Assembly (NCBI GenBank): GCA_027485045.1
Contig: JAIXRU010000284.1
Span: 1 to 44,884, forward strand
DNA: 44,884 nt
From: Opitutaceae bacterium
GTDB lineage: Bacteria; Verrucomicrobiota; Verrucomicrobiia; Opitutales; Opitutaceae
Reading direction: 5' to 3'
Part shown: in pieces, positions 27,568-37,183 of the stretch
Layout: every line of letters begins with the position of its first letter
Numbering within the stretch: the first letter of the stretch is position 1
Made by a program: the position numbers and the translations under genes
Notes under the pieces: generated by a model
Told to the model about the DNA's origin: nothing
Seen by the model: the letters and a program-made list of their open reading frames with translations, nothing else
The model's database searches: none

Positions 27568-28694
27568 ATCTCATCGCTCTCGGCGAAACCTCCACCGTGC
27601 AGTTCAAGCGCACGCTGGAAAACCGGGAAAAGCTCGCCGCCGAACTCTGTGCATTCGCAAACTCTCAGGGCGGCATTCTCCTCTTCGGTGTAGAGGACGA
27701 CGGAACCATCTCGGGACTCACACCCGAAGAAGTCCGCCGACTCAATACCGACGTCGCAACCGTCGCCACTGATCGGATTCGCGAGCCCATTTACCCGACC
27801 AGCGAAGTCGTTTCCGTTCAGAATAAAAACGTCCTCCTCGTGCGCGTGGCCGAAAGCCAGTCCAAGCCCCACTTCGACCACAACGGCTCCATCTGGGTCA
27901 AAAGCATGGGCGACAAACGCCGCGTCACCTCCCGCGAAGAACTGCGCCGCATCTTTCAAGATGCGCACGTTTTCTACGCCGACGAGCAGCCGGTCGTCCG
28001 CACCTCCCTCGCCGACCTCGACACCCCAACGTTCACCGCGTTTTACCTCAACGATTTCAACCAATCACCCGAGTCAACCGGGCTACCGCTCGGCACCTTG
28101 GCGGAAAATCTCAACCTCGCCCGCGACGGCTCGCTTACCCTCACCGGACTCCTCTTTTTTGGCCAACAACCCCAACGCTACCGCCCGGAGCTTGTTCTTA
28201 AGGCCATTTGCTACCGTGGCACCGACGCGGCTACCGCAACCGGCTATCTGGATAGCGAAGATATAGGCGGCACCCTTCCCCAACAATTCGCCAAAGCCAA
28301 GGCCTTCATCGGTCGTAATCTTCGCCGCCCGCAAGGCGAAGCCGGCATCAACTCCACAGGCGCATGGGAAATCCCCGAACAAGCATTCGAGGAGTTGCTC
28401 GTGAACATGCTGGTTCACCGCAACTACTTCGTGGCCGCCCCCAACAAGCTCTTCATTTTCGATGATCGGGTGGAAATTCACTCGCCGGGGTGCCTGACAA
28501 ACTCGCTCACCGTGGAGCAGATAAAGGCCGGTAATTCCATTCCTCGGAATCCCATCCTTCAGAGCTACGCATCCAAACTGCTCCCCTATCGCGGCATCGG
28601 CACTGGCATCCGACGCGCTCTCGCCCTGCACCCTCGTATCGACCTCTTCAACGACACCGAAGAGAACCGTTTCCGTATCATCGCCCGCCGCTGA
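27546..28694 (+). CDS. AlbA_2 (Schlafen-type) / RecG-C-like ATP-binding protein
   Basis: ETSTVQFKRTLENREKLAAELCAFANSQGGILLFGVEDDGTISGL (AlbA_2); QAFEELLVNMLVHRNYFVAAP...VEIHSPGCL and RNPILQSYASKLLPYRGIGTGIRRAL (HATPase_c_4). Start lies inside the trlF-like ORF. Confidence 0.88.
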   Translation: MEALELIDLIALGETSTVQFKRTLENREKLAAELCAFANSQGGILLFGVEDDGTISGLTPEEVRRLNTDVATVATDRIREPIYPTSEVVSVQNKNVLLVRVAESQSKPHFDHNGSIWVKSMGDKRRVTSREELRRIFQDAHVFYADEQPVVRTSLADLDTPTFTAFYLNDFNQSPESTGLPLGTLAENLNLARDGSLTLTGLLFFGQQPQRYRPELVLKAICYRGTDAATATGYLDSEDIGGTLPQQFAKAKAFIGRNLRRPQGEAGINSTGAWEIPEQAFEELLVNMLVHRNYFVAAPNKLFIFDDRVEIHSPGCLTNSLTVEQIKAGNSIPRNPILQSYASKLLPYRGIGTGIRRALALHPRIDLFNDTEENRFRIIARR

Positions 28695-28726
28695 ACGAAC
28701 AGCCAAGGCCGCAGGCCTGTGCGTCC

Positions 28727-30223
28727 ATGTCCGCCGAGTCCCCTTCCCCCCGCCTCGCCGCCATCGCCGCCGAGCTGCGAGAACTGGAGGAGCACCGCTC
28801 CCGTCTCCTCGCCGAACAAGCCGAACTCACCCGACGCGAGTCCGATACACTCCCGCTAACCGGCCCTCAATCCATCTCCACGCCGCTCACCCCCGACCAA
28901 AAAATCGCCCTCTTCCTCTCCCTCTTCGCCTGCCGCACCGACGTCTATCCCCGCCGCTGGGAAAACACCAAGACCGCCCGCAAAGGCTACTCCCCCGCCT
29001 GCCGCAACGAATGGGTTCGCGGCATCTGCGAAAAACCCCGTGTCAAATGCACCGCCTGCCCCCATCAAGCCTTTCCGCCACTCGACGCTGACGCCGTCCG
29101 CGATCACCTCACCGGACGCCACACCATAGGCACCTACGCCATCCGCGCCGACGACACCTGCATTTTCCTCGCCGCCGATTTCGACGGCCCCGGCTGGCGC
29201 GATGACCTCACCGCCTACCTCCGCGCCTCCTCCAACCTCGGCCTGACCATCGCCGCCGAACGCTCCCGCCCCGGCCGCTTCATTCTCACTGGCTCGGCCA
29301 ACGTCCTGCTGCTACCCCGCCTCGCCGACTCCCTCGCCGGGCGCATGGAAGTCCTGCGCCTCGCCCCGCTGACTCAGGTTGAAATCGCCCGCGCCACTCC
29401 CGGTCCCGGTTTCTTGGAACGGCTTTTCAATGCAAATTTCCCCGTTTCCTCCACCCTCACGCCCCGCCTTGGCGACGAGTTGATCGAACGCGTAACGACC
29501 GGCGGCCTCCCGCCTGCACTGGCCCGCACCACCCCGCGCCGTCGCCGCGACTGGCACCTCGCCTACGCCGACGCCCTCACCCAACGCGACATCCGCGACC
29601 TCGCCAACATCCGGTCCCTCGATACGATCCCCCGTCTTCTGGAACTGGCGGCCACCCAGACCAGCCACCTCTTCAACGCCAACGCGCTCTCCGCGCCCCT
29701 CGAACTCTCCCGCCCCACCGTGCGCGAGTATCTCGCCCTGCTGGAAAAGCTCTTCCTCATCGAGCTTCTCCCCCCCTGGCATCACAATCGCCTCAACCGC
29801 CTGGTAAAGACCCCCAAGCTCCACCTCGCCGACACCGGTCTCGCCGCCGCCCTGCTGGGCCTGGATGCCGCCGCGCTCAAGGCGGACCGCTCCGCCTTCG
29901 GCCGCCTGCTGGAGAGTTTCGTCTGCCAGGAACTCCGGCGCATGGCGACCTGGGCGGAAGATTCGCATCGATTTTTCCACTACCGCGACAAGGATCAGGT
30001 CGAAGTGGACGTAATCGTCGAGCGCGACGGACGGGACCTCTGCGGCATCGAAGTGAAGGCCTCCTCCACCGTCACCTCCGCCGATTTCACCGGCCTGCGC
30101 CGCCTGCAAGCAATCTGCGGTCCCCGCTTCAAATGCGGCGTGGTCTTTTACGACGGCGAAACCGCCCTTCCCTTCGGTGCAAACCTCTACGCCGTGCCTT
30201 ACCCGGCTCTCTGGACAACCTAA
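28727..30223 (+). CDS. Chimeric ORF: TOTE-type archaeo-eukaryotic primase N-terminus fused in frame to AAA_14/DUF4143 ATPase C-terminus
   Basis: N-terminal KIALFLSLFACRTDVYPRRWENTKTARKGYSPACRNEWVRGICEKPRVKCTACPHQAF...FLAADFDG...AAERSRPG, then GRFILTGSANVLLLPRLADSLAGRMEVLRLAPLTQVE and VEVDVIVERDGRDLCGIEVKAS. No Walker A. Confidence 0.8.
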   Translation: MSAESPSPRLAAIAAELRELEEHRSRLLAEQAELTRRESDTLPLTGPQSISTPLTPDQKIALFLSLFACRTDVYPRRWENTKTARKGYSPACRNEWVRGICEKPRVKCTACPHQAFPPLDADAVRDHLTGRHTIGTYAIRADDTCIFLAADFDGPGWRDDLTAYLRASSNLGLTIAAERSRPGRFILTGSANVLLLPRLADSLAGRMEVLRLAPLTQVEIARATPGPGFLERLFNANFPVSSTLTPRLGDELIERVTTGGLPPALARTTPRRRRDWHLAYADALTQRDIRDLANIRSLDTIPRLLELAATQTSHLFNANALSAPLELSRPTVREYLALLEKLFLIELLPPWHHNRLNRLVKTPKLHLADTGLAAALLGLDAAALKADRSAFGRLLESFVCQELRRMATWAEDSHRFFHYRDKDQVEVDVIVERDGRDLCGIEVKASSTVTSADFTGLRRLQAICGPRFKCGVVFYDGETALPFGANLYAVPYPALWTT

Positions 30224-30231
30224 ACTCCGTT

Positions 30232-30360
30232 CATCCACCCGCCCCCGCCTCCACGTTTTCCTCGTCGCCGACCTTTACGCCGACCTCGGCATCGGCGGCT
30301 CCGCCTGGCAAATCCGCTACGCCCACCCAAGCCCACCGCACCCAAGAGCAGGGGGCAGGA
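30232..30360 (+). pseudogene. Degenerate 3' fragment of the lpxR-like gene with internal deletion
   Basis: ccgcctccacgttttcctc|gtcgccgacctttacgccgacctcggcatcggcggctccgcctggcaaatccgctacgccca matches 22753-22771 joined to 22864-22935 of the intact gene; protein HVFLVADLYADLGIGGSAWQIRYAHPS. Confidence 0.85.
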
Positions 30361-30479
30361 ACGAATGGCGCTTAGTTAGAGGCAGCGCAGTCCCAAAGAT
30401 GCGTTCCATGACAGCCTAGGTCAGCCGATCTACATCTAGTCCACGCCGGCGCGGCAAAGACCAGGCGAGGATACAAGGT

Positions 30480-30749
30480 TCACTCGGTGGTCTTCGGCGA
30501 GGCAACAGTCGCTGATTCCGTTCTAATTAGTTCTTCAGGCCGGATATTAAGCGCCATCGCGATGCGGAATACTGTAGCGATTGTGGGCACTCTTTTACCC
30601 TGCTCGATGTAGCTCATCATGCATTGGGACAGCCCGGCCATTTCCGATAGACGGTTGATGCTCAGTCCGGCTGCTTGACGCTTCTCTTTGATTATCACTG
30701 CTACGTGCTCGCAATGCTTCACTGTCAGTTGGTCGAGGCGGCGACTCAT
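30480..30749 (-). CDS. XRE-family helix-turn-helix transcriptional regulator
   Basis: VAVIIKEKRQAAGLSINRLSEMAGLSQCMMSYIEQGKRVPTIATVFRIAMALNIRPEELI. Confidence 0.92.
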   Translation of the reverse strand: MSRRLDQLTVKHCEHVAVIIKEKRQAAGLSINRLSEMAGLSQCMMSYIEQGKRVPTIATVFRIAMALNIRPEELIRTESATVASPKTTE

Positions 30750-30776
30750 TTCAGCGAAACTGGCGGGAGTTCGCCG

Positions 30777-30805
30777 TTGACAGACATATCGCTATAGCGA
30801 TTACG
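30777..30805 (+). promoter_or_regulatory. Candidate promoter/operator: TTGACA (30777-30782) followed by perfect palindrome ATCGCTATAGCGAT (30788-30801)
   Basis: Located in the divergent intergenic region between the XRE regulator and the five-gene operon. Confidence 0.55.
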
Positions 30806-30853
30806 CTTAAAGGAATTGAGCGTGCCGCCCCCTACTTAACTCAAACGCCTTTA

Positions 30854-33349
30854 ATGAGTTTTAATATACTTCAGAAACCCACGCATCGGGAGATCATAGC
30901 CGGTTTGGAATCGTGGTATTGGAACTACGGCGCCAAGCGTAGCGCTGGAAAAAGCGCGGGGGTTCGTTGGCTTGATGAGGTCACAACTCTCCGCGAGCAT
31001 CTAACGATCCACGACGAGAGCCGTAACAAGCCTCGACTGGGCATTTGGGGCCCGTCGCAATCGGGGAAATCAACACTAATATCGCAAGGCGCGGACTTGG
31101 GGGCTACTCCAGATGGCAGCGGTTCCGGCCTTAGTTGGCCCGGAGGTGAAAAAGTGCGATTCACCGGAACGAGCGAGACGCCTCGTTCGACAGTGGTTTT
31201 TAATCCATTCAACGGCAAATCAGATGCCTCAGGCTGTGTTACCCGGTTTATCGCGGCCGATAAAGTAGAGGATCCTGCGCGGCCAGTCTCCGTAGCCCTG
31301 CTGTCTAGCGATCAGGTTATGGCTGCGTTTGCGGCGGGTTATGCCGATGAAGTGGAGTGTGTGAGTTGGGATGCCGAGTCCGTGGGGAAAATACTCGTGG
31401 GTTTACCCGCCAACGGAATTAACCAGCACACCGAGAGTAGCGTCCGCGAATTGCGGCAACTGATCGCCATACTCGAGCAGCTCGCACCCATGGTAAGTCG
31501 CTTTCGCCTGTTCGCGCCCAGTGGAGAATGGAGGCTGCGACTTCTTGAGCACCACGCATTGAAAGGCCATTCTGGCAACATCCGCGTTTTGCGAGAGCAG
31601 TTATTATGGGACGCGAATCCGGAGGTGGCGAAAAAAATCTCAGAGATAGACGAGGCCCGCAAGAAGTTGGGTGTTGGCGAGGGTGCTAATCTCCAAGTTT
31701 CTTTTTCCGTCGCCGCGCGGCTGCTGGATATTGATGCGTTGAGAAAGTCCGAAGCGCTAACGGAGGTTAACGAATGGCGGCTAGCCGACAGGCAGATTAC
31801 TGCCGGCGGAAGCGGTGTTCCTATAGCCGAGAAGTTTAAATACCTGCAGGCCCTTATCGGTGAGCTCATCGTTCCAGTGCGTCGTAATCAGCAGGATAAT
31901 GGGTCAGCTTTCGGTGCGCTGCTCGACCGGATGGATTTGGTTGATTTCCCGGGGCTCCCAAACACGGCATCAGATGGGAAAAAAAGAAAAGAGATTGGGG
32001 AACTAGCGGATTTAGATTGGTGGACACTCGTTTTTAAGCGCGGGAAAACGCTCTCATTGGTCGCGAATGCTGCCCGGCGCCTGGAATTGGACGCTTTTCT
32101 CATCCTGATAAATGGTTCGCAGGCCGCAAAAACAACCCGCCCTGGGGAGTTGCGCTCGGCGATTCAGAGTTGGGCGCACGCTGCCGATTCCACATTCCCC
32201 GCAACTCTTGAGCTGGCGGCTTCACAGGGTGCGGCTCTGCCTTTGAAGTGCGTGACGGCGGTAACGTTTTTCGGGGAGATTGTTCGAGATATCCATACCA
32301 ACGCTAGCCGCGAGGTTTCCCTTGGTGGTTTAAACCATCTCGATCAAATCGGAGCCCTGTCGAATCCTCGTTTCGTATCTCTGTTGCCGATCACCTATCC
32401 GAGTATACCGCGTGGCGAACTTCCGCCGCCTGGAACGGTTCGTGACGAGATCCAACGGCGAATCCGGGAAAATTCTGATTTTCAAAAGTATTTTGGGTCT
32501 GTCGAATCACTGGCCGCTTATGACGCGATGTTCAGGGAAGCGGACGGCGGTGCATCGCACCTATTCCGCTTTTTAGCCGGTTTAGTTTCTCACGACACTC
32601 GACGTCACTTGACGGCAAAGGCCTATTCTCAGGTGGAAACTCGTTTGGCTAAACTAGTCGCCGAATATCATCCGGTGGATGACCCCGAGGCGGAGAAGCG
32701 GGCGACGCTCGATGCCTTTGTTTCGCAAATCAATGCCCGTGCTGCTAGCACCACACCGAGGGAGGTGGGCATCGCTCTGCGCGATTTGTTGTCGGTAGAT
32801 TATAAGCGCCTATCCCCGCTGCCAGCGAATATCCTCGGAAAAAGCGCGAGCGCTTACATCGATGAGCAGATTAATCAGTGGAGAGACATCGCTGTTGCCC
32901 ACTCGAAATGTTGGGCAGCGTTGGGCGTTAGCGATACCGCGATGCGTGCCAGACTCGTCGGCTACTTCTCCAGCTCGATTCCACGAGCGAAAATTATCGA
33001 TTGGATGAAAGAAAACCAGGTTGGCGTCCAAGACGGCTTCGAGCAAAAGGCCCACCGCAGGTTTGTCGCTACTTTGATCACGAACGGCTTAATTCATGGC
33101 GCTTCTCAACCAGCGCCGCATGGATCATGGGCTTGTGACAATGGAGAGCACGTGCGTCAAAAGATCGACAGCTTGGTCGCCGTTCAAAACGACGAGAGTC
33201 ACAATGATGCACTTATGCGTGAAATGTGGCTGGCTCCGTGGCTCGCCACTGTGGAACGGCTTCAGGGTGCGAGCGCTCCCCCGCCTGCGGCAGAGCCGGG
33301 CGACGAAGAAATGCGTGAGTTCAAACGCAGACTCGGGACTAACGTCTAG
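30854..33349 (+). CDS. SrfC-like P-loop (dynamin-like) GTPase family protein
   Basis: Walker A LGIWGPSQSGKSTLIS; G3-like LVDFPGLPN; 831 aa with helical C-terminal half; immediately followed by an SrfB-like gene. Confidence 0.65.
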   Translation: MSFNILQKPTHREIIAGLESWYWNYGAKRSAGKSAGVRWLDEVTTLREHLTIHDESRNKPRLGIWGPSQSGKSTLISQGADLGATPDGSGSGLSWPGGEKVRFTGTSETPRSTVVFNPFNGKSDASGCVTRFIAADKVEDPARPVSVALLSSDQVMAAFAAGYADEVECVSWDAESVGKILVGLPANGINQHTESSVRELRQLIAILEQLAPMVSRFRLFAPSGEWRLRLLEHHALKGHSGNIRVLREQLLWDANPEVAKKISEIDEARKKLGVGEGANLQVSFSVAARLLDIDALRKSEALTEVNEWRLADRQITAGGSGVPIAEKFKYLQALIGELIVPVRRNQQDNGSAFGALLDRMDLVDFPGLPNTASDGKKRKEIGELADLDWWTLVFKRGKTLSLVANAARRLELDAFLILINGSQAAKTTRPGELRSAIQSWAHAADSTFPATLELAASQGAALPLKCVTAVTFFGEIVRDIHTNASREVSLGGLNHLDQIGALSNPRFVSLLPITYPSIPRGELPPPGTVRDEIQRRIRENSDFQKYFGSVESLAAYDAMFREADGGASHLFRFLAGLVSHDTRRHLTAKAYSQVETRLAKLVAEYHPVDDPEAEKRATLDAFVSQINARAASTTPREVGIALRDLLSVDYKRLSPLPANILGKSASAYIDEQINQWRDIAVAHSKCWAALGVSDTAMRARLVGYFSSSIPRAKIIDWMKENQVGVQDGFEQKAHRRFVATLITNGLIHGASQPAPHGSWACDNGEHVRQKIDSLVAVQNDESHNDALMREMWLAPWLATVERLQGASAPPPAAEPGDEEMREFKRRLGTNV

Positions 33350-33390
33350 CCCATACAAAAACTGCTGAAAACCGATCCACCGCCGAAACC

Positions 33391-36129
33391 ATGCAGCCGT
33401 CCACCGTTCCTTTTGCGCCTCCGATCCTCGACTGCATCCCTGATGCTGGATGCCAGCAGTTTCGTGTTCCGCTCGACTTACCTGCCCCAAGTGCTGCGCC
33501 ACCTCTGGATTACTCGAGCTGTTTTTGTCCAAGCACCAATCGTGAGTTACCTTGGGCACGTTGCCGCCCTGTCAAAGGTGACAAAGGTAAATGGCTTCTG
33601 GATCTATTGATAGATTCGACCCTAGGCACCTGTGAGCGCGGCTACATTCTTCACGAACGTCGCCAAGTGGTGGACGGCTATGATATAGGCCCCAACCCCT
33701 CTCGTAGAAATTCAAGCGCCTCTGGACCTTACGTGGCAGCTGATTTCAACGGGCTGCGTCCCGAAGGGTGGAAAGACGGGATGCCGGTTCTCAGCAATCT
33801 CGAATGCCGCATGGCCGGTTGGCCTTATTTACAGCTTCAAATTCGATGGATCGAGAATGATATTCCAATCCCCGTGGACATTGCGGTGGATTTCGGGAAC
33901 ACGCGGACATGTGTCGTTGCCAAGGAATCGGTGGAAGGCCGTTCGGTGAACGATTCACTCCACCCTATTCTGTTTTTGAAGGAGGGTATTCCTTACGAGA
34001 AAAACAAAGGAGACCAAGTCGCCGACTCTTACCTTGTTTTGCGTGAAACACCGACCACCGGGATGGCCGGCGAGGTTACGATCTGTGATTACAAGGTGAT
34101 CCAGGGCGGTCTCTTCTCGCGAACCAAGGAAGTGGTTTCCCACGTCGAAAAGTGCGAACCACACCTTTTCGTGCAAGTCTCGCCCGTTATCCTGGGGCGT
34201 GAGGCCAAAGAACGCACTTGCGAACTGGATGTCACGCAGGGAAGCACGTCGCTCAGCTCCCCCAAACGTTACATTGGACAATCCGACCCGCTCTACGTCG
34301 GCAACCAGGGCCAGTGGATGATGCTGACCAAGGACTCGACGCCCGCGAAGGGGAAATCCAAGCCTTTAGGCGGGAAAAGTGTCCGCTTTCTCTCGGAAAA
34401 CGACCGTCCATGGACGCGCGAAACCCCGCACAGAAACGAAGAATTCAAGGATAAACCCGCCTATCCCCGTGCCCAAGCCATGACGTGGGCCGCGCTATCC
34501 ATCATCGAGGCCGCAGCTTCACAGATCAATAGTGTCAACTGGCGTCGTGGTGAAGCGCGACGGCGGTATTTGCGAAACGTTGCCGTCACCCACCCGGCGG
34601 GATGGACCGAGGAGGAAATACGGCAGTATCGGCGTCGTTGGCGGGAGGCACTCGATATTTTCGCGCTCACCCGGTGCAAAGACCCCTTCGCCAAACCCGC
34701 AGATCAGGGACCACCGAGTCTGCTCCTCGGCGATGAGTTTGCGCCAGATGAGGCCGTCTCTGCCCAACTCCCGATCATCTACTCAGAGATACACAGGCTG
34801 CGCGATGTCGGTGACAACTGGCTGGAGCTCTACGGGCGACCACAAAAACAGGGAGATCGCTATACCTCCCGCGTGATGTCGATCGATATCGGTGGCGGGA
34901 CGACCGACATAGCGATCATTGAATACGCTGACGAGATGCGAGGATCGGGCGTTAGGTTGTCCACACGCCATCTATTCGGCGATTCCGTGGCGGTTGCTGG
35001 AGACATGGTCATCGAGAAAATCCTCAAGGAAGTAATTTTTCCCAAGCTGTGCGCTCGCGACCAATTGCCGGCCTTGGCCAAGTATTTGGATGAAATGACC
35101 GCGGGCGCTGCATCCAATCGGGGACGTTACGCTACGCTGATTTGGGAGCCTTTGGTTAGAAAATTGCTGGGCTTGACTACCACACTTACCGAAGACGAAA
35201 CCATAATCTGCACGAACCCGCTAAGCGGCGAGACCCTACAGCTTAAGTTTAAGGGAGAAACCCACCAGTTTGAGCCCGAAATTGATGGAGACCAATATAA
35301 GGGGTTCGCGGGAGAACTGCGAAGCGAATTGCTTTCGCGTGGGGTTGAAAGCCCCGCTTCCGATTTTGATATTCCGGTTTCAGAAATCAACCGCTGCTGG
35401 AAGGAGATTTTCGAGCCCTTGACCCGTTCGTGGGCGGCCTACGCCGCCGCGCTTGAGGTAGATTTACTTTTGATTTCCGGTAAGCCTAGCGAACAACCAG
35501 TTATCCGCCAGTTGATTAGCGATACGATCAACCTGCCCTCACCCCGTGTGGTCTTCGCACGAAACTTCGAGGCCGGAAGTTGGTGGCCGATGGGGGACAA
35601 ACAAATCGCCGACGCAAAACACGTCACCGTCGTGGGCCTCGCGCTCTACAGTGCAATCCAACGCGGAGAGGAACCAGCATGGGCGATTAAAACGGATCCC
35701 GGCGAAGCCTCCTCTTGGTGGCATCGTAATCATTGGGGTAAAATCACGGCGCAGATGGAGAAGCTCAGAAAAAGCGATATTTTCCTCCATCCAGCGGATG
35801 AAGAAGCCACAATCCAGATTCAGGTAGGCGTCAGGATCGCCCGACAGCTATTAAAAGAAGGAGGGCACGCGGACTTCGTTTACGAATTGCGATGGCGTGA
35901 CATGGAAAAGCGCCGATTGGGCGAGGCGACACCGCGACCGATTATAAACGCCACCCTTCGACGAAAAAGTTCTGCCACCGGGGGTGAATATCTAGAACTT
36001 GTTAGCGCCATCGCTGCCGACGGCAAGGACATGACCAATGACGTCGAACTCCACCTGAACACCATGGTGGCAAAGACCCATTGGAGGGACAGCGGGCGTT
36101 TCAGCCTCGCTGAAACCGGCGGACATTAA
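33391..36129 (+). CDS. SrfB-like actin/Hsp70-fold ATPase
   Basis: Phosphate-1 VDIAVDFGNTRTCVVAKES and phosphate-2 VMSIDIGGGTTDIAIIEYAD; SLSSPKRYIG and PRAQAMTWAALSIIEAAASQINS segments resemble SrfB. Confidence 0.72.
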   Translation: MQPSTVPFAPPILDCIPDAGCQQFRVPLDLPAPSAAPPLDYSSCFCPSTNRELPWARCRPVKGDKGKWLLDLLIDSTLGTCERGYILHERRQVVDGYDIGPNPSRRNSSASGPYVAADFNGLRPEGWKDGMPVLSNLECRMAGWPYLQLQIRWIENDIPIPVDIAVDFGNTRTCVVAKESVEGRSVNDSLHPILFLKEGIPYEKNKGDQVADSYLVLRETPTTGMAGEVTICDYKVIQGGLFSRTKEVVSHVEKCEPHLFVQVSPVILGREAKERTCELDVTQGSTSLSSPKRYIGQSDPLYVGNQGQWMMLTKDSTPAKGKSKPLGGKSVRFLSENDRPWTRETPHRNEEFKDKPAYPRAQAMTWAALSIIEAAASQINSVNWRRGEARRRYLRNVAVTHPAGWTEEEIRQYRRRWREALDIFALTRCKDPFAKPADQGPPSLLLGDEFAPDEAVSAQLPIIYSEIHRLRDVGDNWLELYGRPQKQGDRYTSRVMSIDIGGGTTDIAIIEYADEMRGSGVRLSTRHLFGDSVAVAGDMVIEKILKEVIFPKLCARDQLPALAKYLDEMTAGAASNRGRYATLIWEPLVRKLLGLTTTLTEDETIICTNPLSGETLQLKFKGETHQFEPEIDGDQYKGFAGELRSELLSRGVESPASDFDIPVSEINRCWKEIFEPLTRSWAAYAAALEVDLLLISGKPSEQPVIRQLISDTINLPSPRVVFARNFEAGSWWPMGDKQIADAKHVTVVGLALYSAIQRGEEPAWAIKTDPGEASSWWHRNHWGKITAQMEKLRKSDIFLHPADEEATIQIQVGVRIARQLLKEGGHADFVYELRWRDMEKRRLGEATPRPIINATLRRKSSATGGEYLELVSAIAADGKDMTNDVELHLNTMVAKTHWRDSGRFSLAETGGH

Positions 36130-36146
36130 TCCAGAGCGCCGTCCCG

Positions 36147-37163
36147 ATGTTCGATCAAATCATAGTATTGAGTGTGGCCGCCGTGCTCGTGACAGCGGTC
36201 ATTTTTTGCTTGGAGGTCCTGGAAATCGGAAAACTTAAAAGGAGCATTGCGGTCATCAAGGGCCGCCTCGCTGAGACGGAAAAAAATCTGAAGCATGCTC
36301 TTCAATCGCCAACGCAAGATTCAGCGCAAGCGCCCCAACATATTCCATCAGCGGATGAGGGATCGCTAATGAAACTGAGAGCGGATCTCCAGCGGGTCAC
36401 ACAGGAAAAGAACGAACTCTCGAACGCTCTGGCCGAACTCAAGGTGACGGGCGAGGAGGCCCGGCGGCAAAATGCCTCCGCGCGAGACCAGCAAGCTAAA
36501 CTCCAAACAAAGCAAAACGAACTCGAGACGGACCTTGCCAAGGCGAAGGACGAACGTGAAGAAGCGCGACAAAAATGCGACGCAGCGCATCGTGAGCGTG
36601 ACAACGCTCGCGTCGAACGTGAGCGCTTGGTGGCGGCGGCTTTGGCCGAAGCGAATAAGATAAAGGCCGACGCAGCCCGTGAACTCACGGAGGCAAAATC
36701 ACTGGAATCACGGTCGCGGTCGCGATTCTTGCCTGAGGCTCTCCAGGAAGCGACAATTGTCACGCTCGTGGACGGATGGTTGAAGGCAGACTCGGTCACT
36801 CCGCTCGAAAACGTGGCGCTTGCGCGCGTGCACCAAATCACCGGCCTGCTTCCCCTTTCCAACAAGGAAGGCGCCGATCTCCGGTCACTTCACACCGCCT
36901 TGCGCGACCTCGGACAGGCACTCTCCGATTGGCTCCATTCGAGGGAAACCCCTGCGTCGGCGGCAGAAAAACTGGGGGAAATCGCCTCAGCCTTCAACGC
37001 CATTGCGCTAGGACTTTACGAACTACGGGCGGTAAAAACCGGCGATTCCTACGATGCCGATATGATGGAGGCTACGCCCCGTCCGGAGTTTGTTTCCCGC
37101 GTAAAAGGCTGGGCGGTTTTCACAGGAAAGGGCGCCCGCGTTTCCAGGGCCGCCGTCACTTAA
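36147..37163 (+). CDS. Single-pass membrane coiled-coil protein
   Basis: N-terminal TM MFDQIIVLSVAAVLVTAVIFCLEVL followed by long Lys/Glu/Ala-rich heptad-like region. Confidence 0.7.
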   Translation: MFDQIIVLSVAAVLVTAVIFCLEVLEIGKLKRSIAVIKGRLAETEKNLKHALQSPTQDSAQAPQHIPSADEGSLMKLRADLQRVTQEKNELSNALAELKVTGEEARRQNASARDQQAKLQTKQNELETDLAKAKDEREEARQKCDAAHRERDNARVERERLVAAALAEANKIKADAARELTEAKSLESRSRSRFLPEALQEATIVTLVDGWLKADSVTPLENVALARVHQITGLLPLSNKEGADLRSLHTALRDLGQALSDWLHSRETPASAAEKLGEIASAFNAIALGLYELRAVKTGDSYDADMMEATPRPEFVSRVKGWAVFTGKGARVSRAAVT

Positions 37164-37183
37164 CCACTTCGCTCCCGAAACCT

